A stretch of DNA of 64,000 nt from Paenibacillus massiliensis subsp. panacisoli DSM 21345 (GCF_000426545.1 NZ_AUFO01000007.1:248001-312000); one strand, 5' to 3'. Shown: positions 27,569-38,469, counted from the first letter of the stretch. The notes: a model not told the origin generated them from the letters alone. Program-made: numbers and translations.

Positions 27569-28339
27569 TCAGGTCAGCCAGCCACCATTCGGGCTAATAA
27601 TCTGACCATTGATGTATCCCGATTCAGGCAGAGCCAGAAAGTACACAAGTGACGATATCTCGTCTGGTGTAGCAAGACGCCCGGCAGGGATCTCTTCCTC
27701 CAGTTCGCTTAATTCCTCGTGGCTCAGATGCTCCAGCATAGAGGTATCGACTGCTCCCGGTGCAACAGCGTTGACCGTCACGCCAGAGCGCGCAGTCTCC
27801 TTGGCCAGCGCTTTGGTGAACGCGTTGACCGCTCCCTTCGTGGCGGAATACAGCACCTCACAAGAGGCACCCGTCAGCCCCCAGATGGAGGATACATTGA
27901 TAATACGCCCGTATTTCTGACGGATCATATGCGGGAGGAACGTCTGTGTACATAGAAATATACTTTTTACATTTACCGCCATCACGCGGTCCCACTCCTG
28001 CTCGGATATGTCTTGCAGCATACCATAATGCGATATTCCCGCATTGTTCACCACGATATCCGGCTTCATGCCGTGATTCTCCAGCTTCTCATACATACGC
28101 TTGATCTGCTCATGATTGCACAGATCGGCAGCTACGGTCATTGCTTGCCCTGGATACGTCATACAGCGACGAGCTACTTCATTGGCCGCTTCATGAGAAT
28201 TGCGATAATGAATAACGACCTTCATGCCAACCGAGGCGAATCGCTCCGCTATGGCTGCACCAATCCCCCGGCTTGCGCCCGTGACGAGAACCGTCATGGA
28301 TGCTAATGCTTTTTGCTCTGCTCCGGTCTCCCTCTCCAC
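27569..28339 (-). CDS. ymfI: Short-chain reductase YmfI (EF-P 5-aminopentanone reductase type)
   Basis: This 256-residue classical SDR has the cofactor loop TGASRGIGAA, NNAG, catalytic Ser in NVSSIWG, and Tyr/Lys in YSATKGA, ending in SPNGGWLT. In B. subtilis, YmfI reduces the 5-aminopentanone on elongation factor P to 5-aminopentanol; the same neighbours here support that assignment over FabG. The start is a GTG one base after the ymfH stop; an ATG 14 codons in is an alternative. Translational coupling with ymfH is likely. Confidence 0.88.
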   Translation of the reverse strand: MERETGAEQKALASMTVLVTGASRGIGAAIAERFASVGMKVVIHYRNSHEAANEVARRCMTYPGQAMTVAADLCNHEQIKRMYEKLENHGMKPDIVVNNAGISHYGMLQDISEQEWDRVMAVNVKSIFLCTQTFLPHMIRQKYGRIINVSSIWGLTGASCEVLYSATKGAVNAFTKALAKETARSGVTVNAVAPGAVDTSMLEHLSHEELSELEEEIPAGRLATPDEISSLVYFLALPESGYINGQIISPNGGWLT

Positions 28340-28340
28340 C

Positions 28341-29618
28341 TTAAGGACTCACCACCAGAGATACTGCCATTTGATTCCAATCCAGATGCTCCTGCAGTCT
28401 GCGATTGACGTCCTCTAAGGTAATACTCTCATAGACTGGCAGCACCTCAAATAGATCGCTACCTCTGAAACGATGTCTGGTGAATTCGTGTGCAATATTT
28501 TCGGGCGAATTCAGCATGCGTAAATATCCGCCAATTCTCTTTTTCCGGGCACGTTCAAAATGAGCCTCCTCGAAGCCCTTTGGCTTGATCGCCTCGACTT
28601 CCTCGCGGATACGGGCCAATAGCTGGTCAGGGTCCTTCGTATCGCCACCAATCGCCGAGAAAGCATACTGAGGAGAGCTGTTATACTCATGTCCGAAGCT
28701 ATCCGAGATTAAGCCCTCATCATACAGCTTCTGATATAACTGTGTACTGGTGCCAAAGAGCATATCCAGCATCAGCTTGCTCTCCAGATCATGTCGGAGC
28801 AGCGACTCGCCTGTCAGGCCAAGGCGGGTCTCTTTGAAGCCGAACAAGCACTTGGGCAAAGAAACTGCCAGCTTCATTTCCTTGCGCGGATTTGCCACCG
28901 TAGACGGTTCCGGCTCGAACAGACGATCAATTTCGCCTTGCGGCTCGTAAGTTTTGGCGCTCTGATTGTTGCGTACAAGCTCGAATACTTTCTCAGGCTC
29001 CACACCACCTACTACGAATAACAGCATGTTGCTCGGGTGATAGAAGGCATGATAGCATTCGTAGAGCGTCTCCTTCGTAATCGTATTAATTGACTCCACC
29101 GTACCCGCAATATCGATATGCACCGGATGCTTCGAGTACAATGCCTCAATCAGTCCAAAGTAGCTTCGCCAGTCCGGATTATCATTGTACATATTGATTT
29201 CCTGACTGATGATGCCCTTCTCCTTGTTGACATTCTCATCGGTAAAATAAGGATGCTGAACGAAATTAACGAGCGTCTCCAAATTATCATAGATACGCTC
29301 CGTCGCCGAGAACAGATACACGGTCTGATCAAAGCTTGTAAATGCATTCGCGGATGCCCCGTTGGAGGAGAATGTAGCGAAAATATCACCCTCAGGCTCC
29401 TCGAACATTTTGTGCTCCAGGAAGTGGGCAATGCCGTCCGGGACCTGATGCTCTTGCCCTTTTACTCGAAAATGATTATCCACCGAGCCATATTTTGTCG
29501 CAAACGTTGCGAATGTCTTCTGAAAACCTGGCTTGGGCAGCACATATACCTGAAGTCCGTTATCCATGACCTCATGATACAGCGTCTCCTGCAAATGCTC
29601 GTAAGGTATGCTCTGCAC
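28341..29618 (-). CDS. ymfH: M16 family zinc peptidase YmfH
   Basis: The 425-residue protein is an M16 (insulinase/MPP-like) peptidase with the inverted zinc motif H65-F-L-E68-H69 in GIAHFLEHKMF and a downstream IISQEINMYNDN segment supplying the third ligand. It starts with GTG after AGGAGG. It is adjacent to a partner lacking the zinc motif (ymfF), so the two probably form an active/inactive heterodimer, a common arrangement for M16B enzymes. The substrate is unknown. Confidence 0.92.
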   Translation of the reverse strand: MQSIPYEHLQETLYHEVMDNGLQVYVLPKPGFQKTFATFATKYGSVDNHFRVKGQEHQVPDGIAHFLEHKMFEEPEGDIFATFSSNGASANAFTSFDQTVYLFSATERIYDNLETLVNFVQHPYFTDENVNKEKGIISQEINMYNDNPDWRSYFGLIEALYSKHPVHIDIAGTVESINTITKETLYECYHAFYHPSNMLLFVVGGVEPEKVFELVRNNQSAKTYEPQGEIDRLFEPEPSTVANPRKEMKLAVSLPKCLFGFKETRLGLTGESLLRHDLESKLMLDMLFGTSTQLYQKLYDEGLISDSFGHEYNSSPQYAFSAIGGDTKDPDQLLARIREEVEAIKPKGFEEAHFERARKKRIGGYLRMLNSPENIAHEFTRHRFRGSDLFEVLPVYESITLEDVNRRLQEHLDWNQMAVSLVVSP

Positions 29619-29620
29619 GT

Positions 29621-30901
29621 CTATTCCTCCTTCTGGTCTCGCAAAAAGTAAATGGTGTCCAGATGAAACGTGTCAGCCGCATCCTGCACGTCCTGCACGG
29701 TAACAGCCTCGATCTGTGCCAGTAGCTCATCAACCGAGCGATCCTTGCCCGACAATTGTCTGTTGAAATCATACGATATCATCTCAAAGGCGGAATCCTG
29801 CGTTTCCTTCAGCAGGTTACGGATCATCGCCTTCGTCTGTGACATCTCAAGTTCACTGATATTGCCACTACGCATATCATCCAGCTGCTGACGAATAATC
29901 TTGACTGCCTGCTCGTAATTAGGAATCTCAATTCCCGACTGAATCGTACCAATGCCTTTGTGCCCGTCATATCGGGATGAAGCATAGTAGGCCAGACTTG
30001 CCCGTTCGCGCACATTCACAAACAGCTTCGAATGGGGATAACCACCAAGCACGCCATTATACATCAAGGCAGAGGCATAACGTGGATCATCGTATGTGAT
30101 ACCTGTGCGGAAGCCCATGTTCAGCTTCCCCTGATTCACATCAAGCCGTTCAACGACGGTCTGCACCTCGCGTGTAGCCGCACGCGATGATTCCTTCCGG
30201 TAGTCCGGTGCAGCAGAGCGATCCATCTGGAAGTAGCGATCGACTAACGACTCCACCTCTTCAAGACTCGTATCCCCTACAACGTAGAGGTCCAGACTGG
30301 CTTGCCCCAGCCATTGCTGATAACTGTTGTACAGGCTGCTCGCATCTATATTATCGAGATCCTTACGTTGTCCAAGTGGATGCAGTCGATACGGCTCCTC
30401 CTTGCACATTTCTTCAAGGCAGCGCTCACCAGCATAGCGTATCTTATCGTTCACGATCGCTTCGAGCTTCTTGCGGACCGTCTCCTTCTCCTGCTGTACA
30501 TACGACGAACGGAAGGCTCCGTTCTCCAGCACAGGGCTGGTCAACACTTCTCCAAGGAAGGCCAGAGAGCGATCCAGCAGACTTTCACTGCTGCTGACGA
30601 AGCTGTCATTTATCGCGTCCATTCGAAGCTGCACGATCTGATAATCGCCCCGCTTGTAAATGTCAAAGCCGAAGCCCGTGCCATACAGCTGTTCGAGCTG
30701 TTCCCTGAATTGAATGGTCTCAGGATAGCTTGAGGTTCCGCGGCGAAGCACGAAGGGCGTTACCGCCACGTTAGTTACCGTGTCCTCTGTGAGAGGTACA
30801 CCGGCGTACAAGGATATAGCAAAAGTCTTGAAACGTGTCGTTGGTAACACATGAATGCGCAGTTGCCTGCGGCTGCCTCGCTCAAAACTCGTCTTAGTCA
30901 A
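29621..30901 (-). CDS. ymfF: M16-like protein YmfF, apparently non-catalytic
   Basis: The roughly 426-residue protein has the two-domain M16 fold (FAISLYAGVPLTEDTVTN early; RASLAYYASSRYDG late) but no HxxEH motif, so it cannot bind zinc in the usual way. A TTG at 30901 has AAGGGG eight bases upstream; a TTG at 30907 is only two bases from that site. It precedes ymfH by two bases and presumably pairs with it. Confidence 0.9.
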   Translation of the reverse strand: MTKTSFERGSRRQLRIHVLPTTRFKTFAISLYAGVPLTEDTVTNVAVTPFVLRRGTSSYPETIQFREQLEQLYGTGFGFDIYKRGDYQIVQLRMDAINDSFVSSSESLLDRSLAFLGEVLTSPVLENGAFRSSYVQQEKETVRKKLEAIVNDKIRYAGERCLEEMCKEEPYRLHPLGQRKDLDNIDASSLYNSYQQWLGQASLDLYVVGDTSLEEVESLVDRYFQMDRSAAPDYRKESSRAATREVQTVVERLDVNQGKLNMGFRTGITYDDPRYASALMYNGVLGGYPHSKLFVNVRERASLAYYASSRYDGHKGIGTIQSGIEIPNYEQAVKIIRQQLDDMRSGNISELEMSQTKAMIRNLLKETQDSAFEMISYDFNRQLSGKDRSVDELLAQIEAVTVQDVQDAADTFHLDTIYFLRDQKEE

Positions 30902-30988
30902 GTTCAAAACCCCTTTGCAGCATCAATTTCATTTCAGTAAATATTGGCAACATCTATCTCTTTATTGTAAACGATGAAAATGACAAGA

Positions 30989-31015
30989 AGCAACCGAAGA
31001 CAGGCCCCGGTTGCT
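30989..31015 (-). terminator. Terminator after sleB
   Basis: AGCAACCG and CGGTTGCT pair on either side of an 11-base loop; on the minus strand a T-rich stretch (TTCTTGTCATTTTC) follows. Confidence 0.6.
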
Positions 31016-31099
31016 CATGTCAGGATTACATGGGCGTGGATTGTTCACTTTCAACGCATGCGAGGGCATTGGCTAGCAACGGACTGAAGCACTTCTAAG

Positions 31100-31930
31100 C
31101 TACATGCAGAAAATATGCTGCCCAATCGTCTTCACCTGCGGACGGGTCCAAATCCATTTGGAAGTCGCTGTCCGTGGGTTAAAGTAGTACAAGCATCCTC
31201 CAGATGGGTCCCAGCCATTCAATGCCTGCTGTACCGCCTTGCGTGCCTGCTCGTTGGGCTCCAGCCAGATTTGTCCGTCTGCCACGGCCGTGAAGGCTCC
31301 TGGCTGAAAGATTACACCTGAGGCTGTATTTGGGAAGCTAGGCGACTTGACACGATTCAGAATTACGGCTGCCACAGCTACTTGACCCTCGAACGGCTCC
31401 CCGCGGGATTCACCGTATACTGCATTAGCCATAATCTTGAGATCGTTCTCGGACATGCCCATGGTATTTCCGGAGCTCAGTGAACCGTCTCCCGGATCAG
31501 CTGCTTGCCCTCCTGCTCCTGCATTTGCATTGTTTTTCTTATGCAAAGGCGTCTCGGTTGGCTTCCAGTGCTTGGTCGCGTTCACCAGTTTCAGCTTCGT
31601 TTTTGCACCAACCACTCCATCTGCTTTCATGCCAAACTCACCTTGAAACCATTTGACAGAGTTCAACGTTTTGCTGCCAAACTGACTATCTACTTTACCG
31701 TGATAAAAGCCCAAAAGCTTAAGGCGGCTCTGTAGTTCATAGACATCCTGGCCATAGGAACCGAAATTGATGCTCTGAGAGCTGAATGTAGGAGCAGCAG
31801 GCTGTAACTGTTCCGTCTCAGAAGCACTTACCTTGCTTGAGCTGGCGCCTTGCTTATCGACAATCCCTGCGTAGATGGCTGTAGATATCACCATTGCACA
31901 AGCGCATATCCAAAGTGTCAGTTTTCTCAT
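31100..31930 (-). CDS. sleB: Spore cortex-lytic enzyme SleB
   Basis: The 276-residue protein has a signal peptide (about 1-28), a peptidoglycan-binding domain (about 55-116: GSYGQDVYELQSRLKLLGFY), a linker rich in Asn/Ala/Gly, and a Hydrolase_2 catalytic domain (about 160-276). Catalytic E174 is in VYGESRGEPF. SleB is a lytic transglycosylase that cuts spore cortex containing muramic-delta-lactam during germination. A sigma-G promoter stands upstream, giving forespore expression. It is placed alone between spoIIIE and ymfF; no ypeB homologue follows it here. Confidence 0.95.
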   Translation of the reverse strand: MRKLTLWICACAMVISTAIYAGIVDKQGASSSKVSASETEQLQPAAPTFSSQSINFGSYGQDVYELQSRLKLLGFYHGKVDSQFGSKTLNSVKWFQGEFGMKADGVVGAKTKLKLVNATKHWKPTETPLHKKNNANAGAGGQAADPGDGSLSSGNTMGMSENDLKIMANAVYGESRGEPFEGQVAVAAVILNRVKSPSFPNTASGVIFQPGAFTAVADGQIWLEPNEQARKAVQQALNGWDPSGGCLYYFNPRTATSKWIWTRPQVKTIGQHIFCM

Positions 31931-31978
31931 AAGCTGTGATCTACCTTTCTGTGGTGGAATGAACAGGATAGCTACGCT

Positions 31979-32009
31979 TATTATGACAAGCTAACAGAGA
32001 TGCTATTCA
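31979..32009 (-). promoter_or_regulatory. Sigma-G promoter of sleB
   Basis: On the minus strand TGAATA (32004-32009) and CATAATA (31979-31985) are 18 bases apart, matching the sigma-G pattern. They lie about 48 bases before the start codon. Confidence 0.75.
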
Positions 32010-32064
32010 TTGCTTCTCTCTTCGGGCAATTCCTTGCGAAAGTTCAGGATATACAACAAGAAAA

Positions 32065-32172
32065 CGCCTATTGACGTACTTTCACAGAAGACAGACCGCC
32101 TTTATTTGAAGTTTTTCTTGCGCTCATTGAATGGTCTCGCTTCGCTAAAAACTTATAATTTCGATGAACTAA
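32065..32172 (-). repeat. Intergenic element copy A
   Basis: The plus-strand box CGTACTTTCACAGAAGACAG (32075-32094), continuing ACCG, is shared with copies B and C. On the minus strand GAAGCGAGACC (32133-32143) pairs with GGTCTGTCTTC (32087-32097) around a 2x2 internal loop. It begins at the T-run of the spoIIIE terminator. With the sigma-G promoter it accounts for most of the 356-base gap 31931-32286. Confidence 0.55.
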
Positions 32173-32208
32173 AAAAACAGCGTCTCTCCAAAAAGGAAAG
32201 CCGCTGTT
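32171..32208 (-). terminator. Rho-independent terminator of spoIIIE
   Basis: On the minus strand AACAGCGGCTTTCC pairs with GGAGAGACGCTGTT (two mismatches) around TTTTT, then seven T follow. Confidence 0.88.
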
Positions 32209-32286
32209 AATGTTAGTTCAAAAGTGTTAAATTCGACGTTCAGTCATTCAACAATGCATCTGTTTCAAGTCTCATACCTATGTGAT

Positions 32287-35007
32287 TCAGGAACTGATCT
32301 TGTTCTGCTGATATTGCTCCAGTGAAATTAGGACCTCACGCGGCTTGCTTCCCTCATAGGGACCAATCACACCACGTGCCTCCATAGAGTCAATTAGTCG
32401 TGCAGCACGCGTATATCCGATTCTCATACGTCGCTGCAGCAGCGAGACGGAGGCCTGCTTGGCTTCGAGAATGATGTTTACAGCCTGCTCATACAGCTCG
32501 TCCACAATCTCCTCACCCTCCATGGATGACTCCTCAACCTCAGGAACGATAGATTCATCGTATTCAGCTTCAGCCTGATCTCGTACATAGCTGACAATGT
32601 TCTCTACCTCCTGATCACTCAGGAATGCGCCCTGAACACGGACAGGCTTAGAGGCTCCCATCGGCATGAACAGCATATCACCACGCCCGAGCAGCTTCTC
32701 GGCTCCACCCATATCTAGAATGGTCCGTGAATCGACCTGCGAGGAGACACCGAACGCAATCCGTGAAGGAATATTGGCCTTAATAACACCAGTGATGACG
32801 TCAACGGATGGACGCTGTGTAGCAATAATCAAGTGAATGCCTGCCGCACGGGCCATCTGCGCAAGACGAGCAATAGCATCCTCTACATCTCCAGCCGCTA
32901 CCATCATCAGATCAGCAAGCTCATCCACGATAACTACAATATATGGAAGCACTGCCGCCGGGTTGTCACGCATCAGTTGATTATAGCCCTCAACGTTACG
33001 CGTTCCCGATTTGGAGAATAGCTCATAACGTTTTTCCATTTCCACAACAATCTTCTTAAGAGCAAGTGATGCACGCTTGGGATCGGTAACCACTGGCGCC
33101 ATCAAATGAGGGATTCCATTGTATACGTTCAGCTCCACCATCTTCGGATCGACCATAAGGAACTTGACCTCATCAGGCTTGGCCTTATACAGAATGCTGG
33201 TAATAATACCATTAATGCAGACGGATTTACCCGAACCTGTCGCACCAGCTACCAGCAAATGGGGCATCTTCGCGAGGTTGCCTACAATCGTCTGTCCGGC
33301 AATATCCCGTCCAAATGCAATCGATAGCTTCGACTCGGCTTCCCTGAAAACGTTCGTTTCCATAACCTCACGCATTGTAACAACCGAGACCTCGCTATTA
33401 GGCACCTCGATACCAATAGCCGATTTCCCCGGAATCGGTGCCTCCATCCGAATATCTTTGGCAGCCAATGCCAGGGCAATATCATCGGTCAAGTTCACGA
33501 TTCGACTTACCTTTACACCAATATCCGGTTGAATCTCATAGCGTGTCACCGCTGGGCCTCGAACTACCTCCAGTACCTTGGCTCGTACACCAAAGCTCTC
33601 AAGCGTAGCTTCCAGCTTGCGTGCCGTCTGCATATAATCATTCTGATCACCCGCATTGCCTGAACCCGCTGGTCGATCAAGTAGCTTTAGTGGAGGCAAT
33701 CGGTAAGGCTTGGGCTGCGGCTGTTGGTCGACCACCGTTGCCCCTGTTGCCGTTACCCCATTCCCTGCACCTTCCTCTGACTGAGCAACAGTCTCAGAAG
33801 CTAATTGCTCTTCTGGCAGTGGCAGCTCCTCGTCCCCAAATTCCTCATCGAGTGGGTGCTGAATCATGCCATTCTGAGCAGACACATTACCTACATGTGC
33901 TTGGCTGTCCGTATTTGCCAGGGTACTATCCAAGGTAGTATACGGCTCTCTCTCTAAATCAGACAGCGGGGCATGACTACCCGGCTGGTTCGGCGAACGC
34001 CCCGCATAGCTATCCTCCTGAAGATCCTCATCAAGTGGGTCTTCCTCACTTCGTACCTGCTCGAAGAAATTGCGGATAATTGGGGAACTACTTGGCTGCT
34101 GAGCATTCTTGCTATTATCAGACTCTTCAACTACCTCCGGCATATCATCTCGCCCTGCTACATATATATCCTCATCTGTAGAATCAGTAGCATCAGACTT
34201 GTCTTCAGCAGGTGCTGTCTTGTTGCCGAACAGCTGAAAGAATAGCGGCTGACGCTTCTTCGGCATTTCAAGCTCTTCAAAATCCTCCTCCAGATCGTCA
34301 TAATCCGGTATGGGCTCCGCCTTGATTTTTCCATTCGCTGCACGCGCGCGAGTGGCGGCAAGGGGACCTTGCCGCTCATTCCACTTGTGTTGCAATGCTC
34401 CCCCTACCTTGCGCATGCGAGTCCGTACGAACTTTGCCAGATCCACATAGGAAAGCTGTGTTATTAGCATGAAGGAAATGACGAACATCACAAGCATCAC
34501 CAGCTTTGCGCCAGTCAAACCGAACAACCATAGCAGAAGTGTCAGTTGAAGAGCCCCAACGTAGCCTCCGCTAATCTCTTTATTGAGCATTGAGCCATCA
34601 TCTGCTGGCCTTGGAGCAAGCAGCTCCGTATTCATATCCGTATGTATTTGACTCATCACATTTCCAGGCTCAAGCGCCTGAATCGGTCCCAGACGCTGTT
34701 CCATGGACGAGATTGCACTCATCAGTGTGAGAGCACACACCAGCAGAACCACACCACTTCTTCTTGTGTTCCATTGATGAGGCCACTTGCGATTAATCAT
34801 GACCATTAACCCGATGAAAATGCCGATGAGAGGGATCACAAAATAGAATTTGCCGAGCACCAAACCGAACATTTTGGACAGAGAGCGGCCTACAGCGGCT
34901 TCTCCGGATAATGCTATTACAGATAAGGTAATTAGCACGATACCATAGATTTCATACTTGAGTACACTGCCTAATATGGATTTCTTTTTCTTACGTCTTC
35001 TGGCCAT
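32287..35007 (-). CDS. spoIIIE: DNA translocase SpoIIIE/FtsK
   Basis: The 906-residue protein has four N-terminal membrane helices (within about 15-185), a long acidic linker (about 230-430), the RecA-like motor with Walker A GATGSGKS at 588-595 and [13 protein letters not shown], and the gamma winged helix at the end ([20 protein letters not shown]) that reads KOPS/SRS-type sequences. It pumps chromosomal DNA across the septum in division or sporulation. The ATG at 35007 is preferred to a GTG three codons earlier because GGAGG is then 10 bases away. The position beside tepA/ylzJ is that of B. subtilis spoIIIE rather than sftA. Confidence 0.93.
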   Translation of the reverse strand: MARRRKKKKSILGSVLKYEIYGIVLITLSVIALSGEAAVGRSLSKMFGLVLGKFYFVIPLIGIFIGLMVMINRKWPHQWNTRRSGVVLLVCALTLMSAISSMEQRLGPIQALEPGNVMSQIHTDMNTELLAPRPADDGSMLNKEISGGYVGALQLTLLLWLFGLTGAKLVMLVMFVISFMLITQLSYVDLAKFVRTRMRKVGGALQHKWNERQGPLAATRARAANGKIKAEPIPDYDDLEEDFEELEMPKKRQPLFFQLFGNKTAPAEDKSDATDSTDEDIYVAGRDDMPEVVEESDNSKNAQQPSSSPIIRNFFEQVRSEEDPLDEDLQEDSYAGRSPNQPGSHAPLSDLEREPYTTLDSTLANTDSQAHVGNVSAQNGMIQHPLDEEFGDEELPLPEEQLASETVAQSEEGAGNGVTATGATVVDQQPQPKPYRLPPLKLLDRPAGSGNAGDQNDYMQTARKLEATLESFGVRAKVLEVVRGPAVTRYEIQPDIGVKVSRIVNLTDDIALALAAKDIRMEAPIPGKSAIGIEVPNSEVSVVTMREVMETNVFREAESKLSIAFGRDIAGQTIVGNLAKMPHLLVAGATGSGKSVCINGIITSILYKAKPDEVKFLMVDPKMVELNVYNGIPHLMAPVVTDPKRASLALKKIVVEMEKRYELFSKSGTRNVEGYNQLMRDNPAAVLPYIVVIVDELADLMMVAAGDVEDAIARLAQMARAAGIHLIIATQRPSVDVITGVIKANIPSRIAFGVSSQVDSRTILDMGGAEKLLGRGDMLFMPMGASKPVRVQGAFLSDQEVENIVSYVRDQAEAEYDESIVPEVEESSMEGEEIVDELYEQAVNIILEAKQASVSLLQRRMRIGYTRAARLIDSMEARGVIGPYEGSKPREVLISLEQYQQNKISS

Positions 35008-35114
35008 CCGTTTCACCCCTCCAGAAGCATATTATAGCATGACTGGCATGTATCCGCACATATGTTCTTTTCTGATACTTTTCGACAGAACCGTATGCCT
35101 GGATTATTCACCGA

Positions 35115-35327
35115 CTATGTCCACTCAATTTCGCTCCCAGGCGCATACATGGGGTTCAGATAAGCTTCTAGCGGACAATCGAGCAGGCGGACGATCGTTC
35201 CAGTACGGGGCCCTGTAGAGCGAACCTGCATCAGTAGCCCCCCAACACGAATATCTTGGTACTGTCCCGTATCCTTCCATAGTCCTTCCCAGATCAATTC
35301 AGATGGCATCACGGTGTAGAGCGTCAT
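35115..35327 (-). CDS. ylzJ: YlzJ-like protein
   Basis: The 70-residue protein ([15 protein letters not shown] at the start, [13 protein letters not shown] near the end) matches the YlzJ family found after tepA in spore formers. Its ATG overlaps the tepA stop by four bases, implying coupled translation. Function unknown. Confidence 0.9.
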   Translation of the reverse strand: MTLYTVMPSELIWEGLWKDTGQYQDIRVGGLLMQVRSTGPRTGTIVRLLDCPLEAYLNPMYAPGSEIEWT

Positions 35328-36166
35328 TGTGGAAATCCTCCTCCGTGCGGGGCTGACAATGGATTAGGAGAACTCCCCGCTTGCTGAGCTGAGGCCCCAC
35401 TCGAAGCTTGCAGCGATTGCAACGACTGCATTTGCTGGCGCCGGATTTCACGGCGTTCCTCAATCATGCTATTCAGTTTCGCCAGCGCTTCACCAATCCC
35501 GCCCACCTGATCCATCAATCCGTATTTGACTGCTTCTGCGCCGCCAACAGCCGTGCCTATATCCCGATTCAGCTCCCCAGTCTTGAACATAAGCTCCTTG
35601 AATTGCTCCTCTGTAATTCTGGAATGTGCCATTACGAAGCGTACAACTCTTTCCTGCATTTTCTCCATATACTCAAAGGTCTGGGGAACCCCGATTACAA
35701 GCCCGTTCATTCGAACAGGGTGAATCGTCATCGTTGCGCTTTCCGCAATAAATGAATACGAAGCCGAGACCGCAATAGGTACTCCAATACTATGCCCGCC
35801 TCCAATAACTACCGTAACCGTAGGCTTAGTCAGTGAAGCAATCATTTCTGCGATCGCAAGGCCCGCTTCCACATCTCCGCCTACCGTATTCAGCAGAATC
35901 ATGAGGCCCTCAATTTTTGGATTTTGCTCAGCTGCGACAAGTTGGGGAATCATGTGCTCGTATTTGGTCGTCTTGTTCTGTGGCGGCAATATATAATGAC
36001 CCTCGATCTGACCTATAATCGTCATACAGAATATGTTGGACTCTGCGGCTGGCAAAGCTGTCTGCCCGAGCTGTTGAAGGCTTTCAAGTACAGGATTCCG
36101 CTTCGGCTCCTCCTCACGTGGTGCTTGCTCCTCATTTCCCTCAGATGAACCATGTACCTGATACAT
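35324..36166 (-). CDS. tepA: ClpP-like serine protease TepA
   Basis: The 280-residue protein belongs to the ClpP/crotonase superfamily branch called TepA or YmfB, linked in B. subtilis to protein translocation and spore development. The fold is seen in [20 protein letters not shown] and the presumed nucleophile Ser in [18 protein letters not shown] carries the expected His region. A charged N-terminus and Gln/Ser-rich C-terminus flank it. AAAGGAAG precedes the ATG. Confidence 0.92.
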   Translation of the reverse strand: MYQVHGSSEGNEEQAPREEEPKRNPVLESLQQLGQTALPAAESNIFCMTIIGQIEGHYILPPQNKTTKYEHMIPQLVAAEQNPKIEGLMILLNTVGGDVEAGLAIAEMIASLTKPTVTVVIGGGHSIGVPIAVSASYSFIAESATMTIHPVRMNGLVIGVPQTFEYMEKMQERVVRFVMAHSRITEEQFKELMFKTGELNRDIGTAVGGAEAVKYGLMDQVGGIGEALAKLNSMIEERREIRRQQMQSLQSLQASSGASAQQAGSSPNPLSAPHGGGFPQ

Positions 36167-36444
36167 ATAATCTTCCTTTCTTAACCAGTTCTATGATAAC
36201 AATTCACTTCTAGTATGTGGTTCGAATGGAATGATTTATACATACGCTAAGATGAATTCTAACAAAAATGTCAGTAGTGGACGAATGACTTTGATTCAAC
36301 TCGTAAAAGGAAAGATGGCGAAAGCAGCGATACTGTTATATGCCGTTGTTATTTGCTGCCAAGGAATATTATCATTGTATAAGTCATCACATTTGCTACC
36401 TTTCTATGTAGGCTCTCATCCCCTGTCCAGAGGACATCTTTCAC
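36167..36444. other. Intergenic stretch upstream of tepA
   Basis: This AT-rich segment presumably contains the tepA promoter, but I see no convincing minus-35/minus-10 pair. A plus-strand frame crossing it runs through the rnjB terminator and looks accidental. Confidence 0.4.
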
Positions 36445-36496
36445 AAAAAAAGCCTTTCCACGGGAAGAAACCGTCCATATTTCTTCCGGGAAAGGC
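36445..36496 (-). terminator. Rho-independent terminator of the RNase J gene
   Basis: On the minus strand GCCTTTCC and the following GGAAGAAA pair with TTTCTTCC and GGAAAGGC, then seven T follow. It is a long, strong hairpin. Confidence 0.9.
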
Positions 36497-36531
36497 GACT
36501 GTGTGCCAGATATTTGATTTCAATCTGTTAA

Positions 36532-38211
36532 TTATACTTCCATAATGATCGGCAAGATCATTGGTCTGCGGCGAGTCTGTTCGTACAGGAAGCGCCCCAA
36601 AGCATCCTTGACATTCGTCTTGAGGGAAGCCCATTCATTTACATTCTCACTCATCAATCTCTGCAGCGTGTTGGATACGATACGATTGGCCTCATCAAGC
36701 AATCCTTCTGATTCCCTTACGTATACAAATCCACGAGATATGATGTCTGGACCCGATACGATGGTTCCGTCCTGCTTGCTCAACGTGACCACGACCACCA
36801 GAATTCCGTCCTGCGACAACAGCTTACGGTCGCGCAATACGATATTACCTACATCGCCTACACCCAGACCGTCGATCAATACATTTCCTGCCGTTACCTT
36901 ACCGGCCTTACGTGCTGAACCGCCCTGAATTTCGACAACTTCACCAATATCCGTAATGAAGATATTATCATGCTCCACACCAACGGATTCCGCGAGCAAT
37001 GCATGTCTGCGCTGCATCCGATATTCACCGTGAATTGGAATGAAGAATTTAGGCTTCATCAGGTTCAGCATCAGCTTAAGCTCTTCCTGACTACCATGAC
37101 CGGATACGTGAACACCCGGGTTGGCACCACTGTAGTATACTTCAGCACCTAGCTTGAACAAATCATCAATGGTGCGTCCTACATATTTCTCGTTACCAGG
37201 TACAGGTGTCGCTGCAATGATCACTGTATCACCAGGCAAAATGTCCACCTTACGGTGAGTCGAGCGAGCCATTCGCGTCAAGGCTGACATTGGCTCTCCT
37301 TGGCTACCTGTGCACAGAATAACGACACGGTCTGCGGACATCTTGCCCACTTCTTCAGGCTCAATAAGCATACCGTCCGGGATGTTCAAGTATCCAAGAT
37401 CTTCAGCGATTCCTACCACGTTCACCATACTACGACCAATGACTGCGATCTTACGACCTGTCTTCTCGGCAGCATGAACAACTTGTTGGATACGATGTAC
37501 GTTAGAAGCGAAGGTTGCTACTACAACCCGCTGTCTGGATTTGCGGAAGATATCCTCAAGCACAATCCCTACGCTCTTCTCTGAAGGCGTGAAGCCAGGC
37601 TTCTCTGCGTTCGTACTATCAGACAAGAGGGCCAGTACACCACGGCTTCCGATCTCAGCCATACGCTGCAGGTCAGCATAGTGACCATTTACTGGTGTAT
37701 GGTCGAACTTGAAGTCTCCCGTGTGAACAACAGCACCTTCTGGCGTATCAATACACACACCTACTGAATCCGGAATACTGTGATTCGTGCTGAAGAACGA
37801 GAGGCGAAGATTAGTTCCCAGCTTGATCTCGGAGTCTGCATGGATCAGAATGCGCTTCGTCTCGCCAAGCAGATTCGCTTCCTTCAGCTTGTTCTCCACC
37901 AGCCCCATTGTCAGCTTCGTGCCATATACAGGCACATTCAGATGTTTCAGCACGTATGGGAGACCACCAATATGGTCTTCATGACCGTGCGTCAGCACAA
38001 TCCCTTTTACTTTGTCACGATTTTCCGTCAAGTATGAAATATCAGGAATAACCATATCTATTCCGAGCATATCTTCCTCAGGAAATTTGAGTCCGGCGTC
38101 CACCACCACAATATCATTGGCGTATTGAACCACGTACATATTTTTCCCGATTTCACCGACGCCGCCCAAAGCAAAAATCAGCAATTTATCGTTGTTTGTT
38201 TTCTTAGACAA
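36532..38211 (-). CDS. rnjB: Ribonuclease J (RnjB position)
   Basis: The 559-residue protein is a metallo-beta-lactamase/beta-CASP RNase. The zinc motif HGHEDH is at 75-80, followed by HTGDFKFDHTPV, SDSTNAEKPG and the C-terminal GRFLYEQTRRRPMILPIIMEV region (dimer/S1-like domain). RNase J has 5'-to-3' exonuclease and endonuclease activity in mRNA decay. The start is a TTG with AGGAGG 11 bases ahead. Its location after dapA is that of B. subtilis rnjB; a paralogue rnjA is expected elsewhere, so the symbol depends on synteny. Confidence 0.93.
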   Translation of the reverse strand: MSKKTNNDKLLIFALGGVGEIGKNMYVVQYANDIVVVDAGLKFPEEDMLGIDMVIPDISYLTENRDKVKGIVLTHGHEDHIGGLPYVLKHLNVPVYGTKLTMGLVENKLKEANLLGETKRILIHADSEIKLGTNLRLSFFSTNHSIPDSVGVCIDTPEGAVVHTGDFKFDHTPVNGHYADLQRMAEIGSRGVLALLSDSTNAEKPGFTPSEKSVGIVLEDIFRKSRQRVVVATFASNVHRIQQVVHAAEKTGRKIAVIGRSMVNVVGIAEDLGYLNIPDGMLIEPEEVGKMSADRVVILCTGSQGEPMSALTRMARSTHRKVDILPGDTVIIAATPVPGNEKYVGRTIDDLFKLGAEVYYSGANPGVHVSGHGSQEELKLMLNLMKPKFFIPIHGEYRMQRRHALLAESVGVEHDNIFITDIGEVVEIQGGSARKAGKVTAGNVLIDGLGVGDVGNIVLRDRKLLSQDGILVVVVTLSKQDGTIVSGPDIISRGFVYVRESEGLLDEANRIVSNTLQRLMSENVNEWASLKTNVKDALGRFLYEQTRRRPMILPIIMEV

Positions 38212-38439
38212 AAGAATCTAAACCTCCTATGGTAGTTGGACGTCGTACCTTAATTTATTCAGCAATTTAGCAACATATCAAGCGCATAATACAGCAATGT
38301 ATGCAGATCACGCTGCTGAAATCCGGACACATTCCTGCAAAGCGTTGTCAGATGATGCAAACGCATATGCAAAATTAGTGCTTTGTTATTTACAAAACAC
38401 GAAATTTCAAAATATTACCGCACCCAGTCACTTGCAATC

Positions 38440-38469
38440 ATTATACATGATTAAAAAGCGAAAAAACAA
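38440..38469 (-). promoter_or_regulatory. Putative promoter of the RNase J gene
   Basis: On the minus strand TTGTTT (38464-38469) and a perfect TATAAT (38440-38445) are 18 bases apart. The resulting leader would be about 220 bases. Segment 38212-38439 has short CAGCA/TGCTG complementarities but no motif I can name. Confidence 0.45.

Noticed and set aside
32010..32210. 66-codon plus-strand frame over element A
   Set aside because: It runs into the spoIIIE terminator. The corresponding frame of copy B has no start codon, so a protein family is unlikely.
36231..36545. 104-codon plus-strand frame in the tepA-rnjB gap
   Set aside because: It reads through the rnjB terminator hairpin and into the rnjB end, with no ribosome site.
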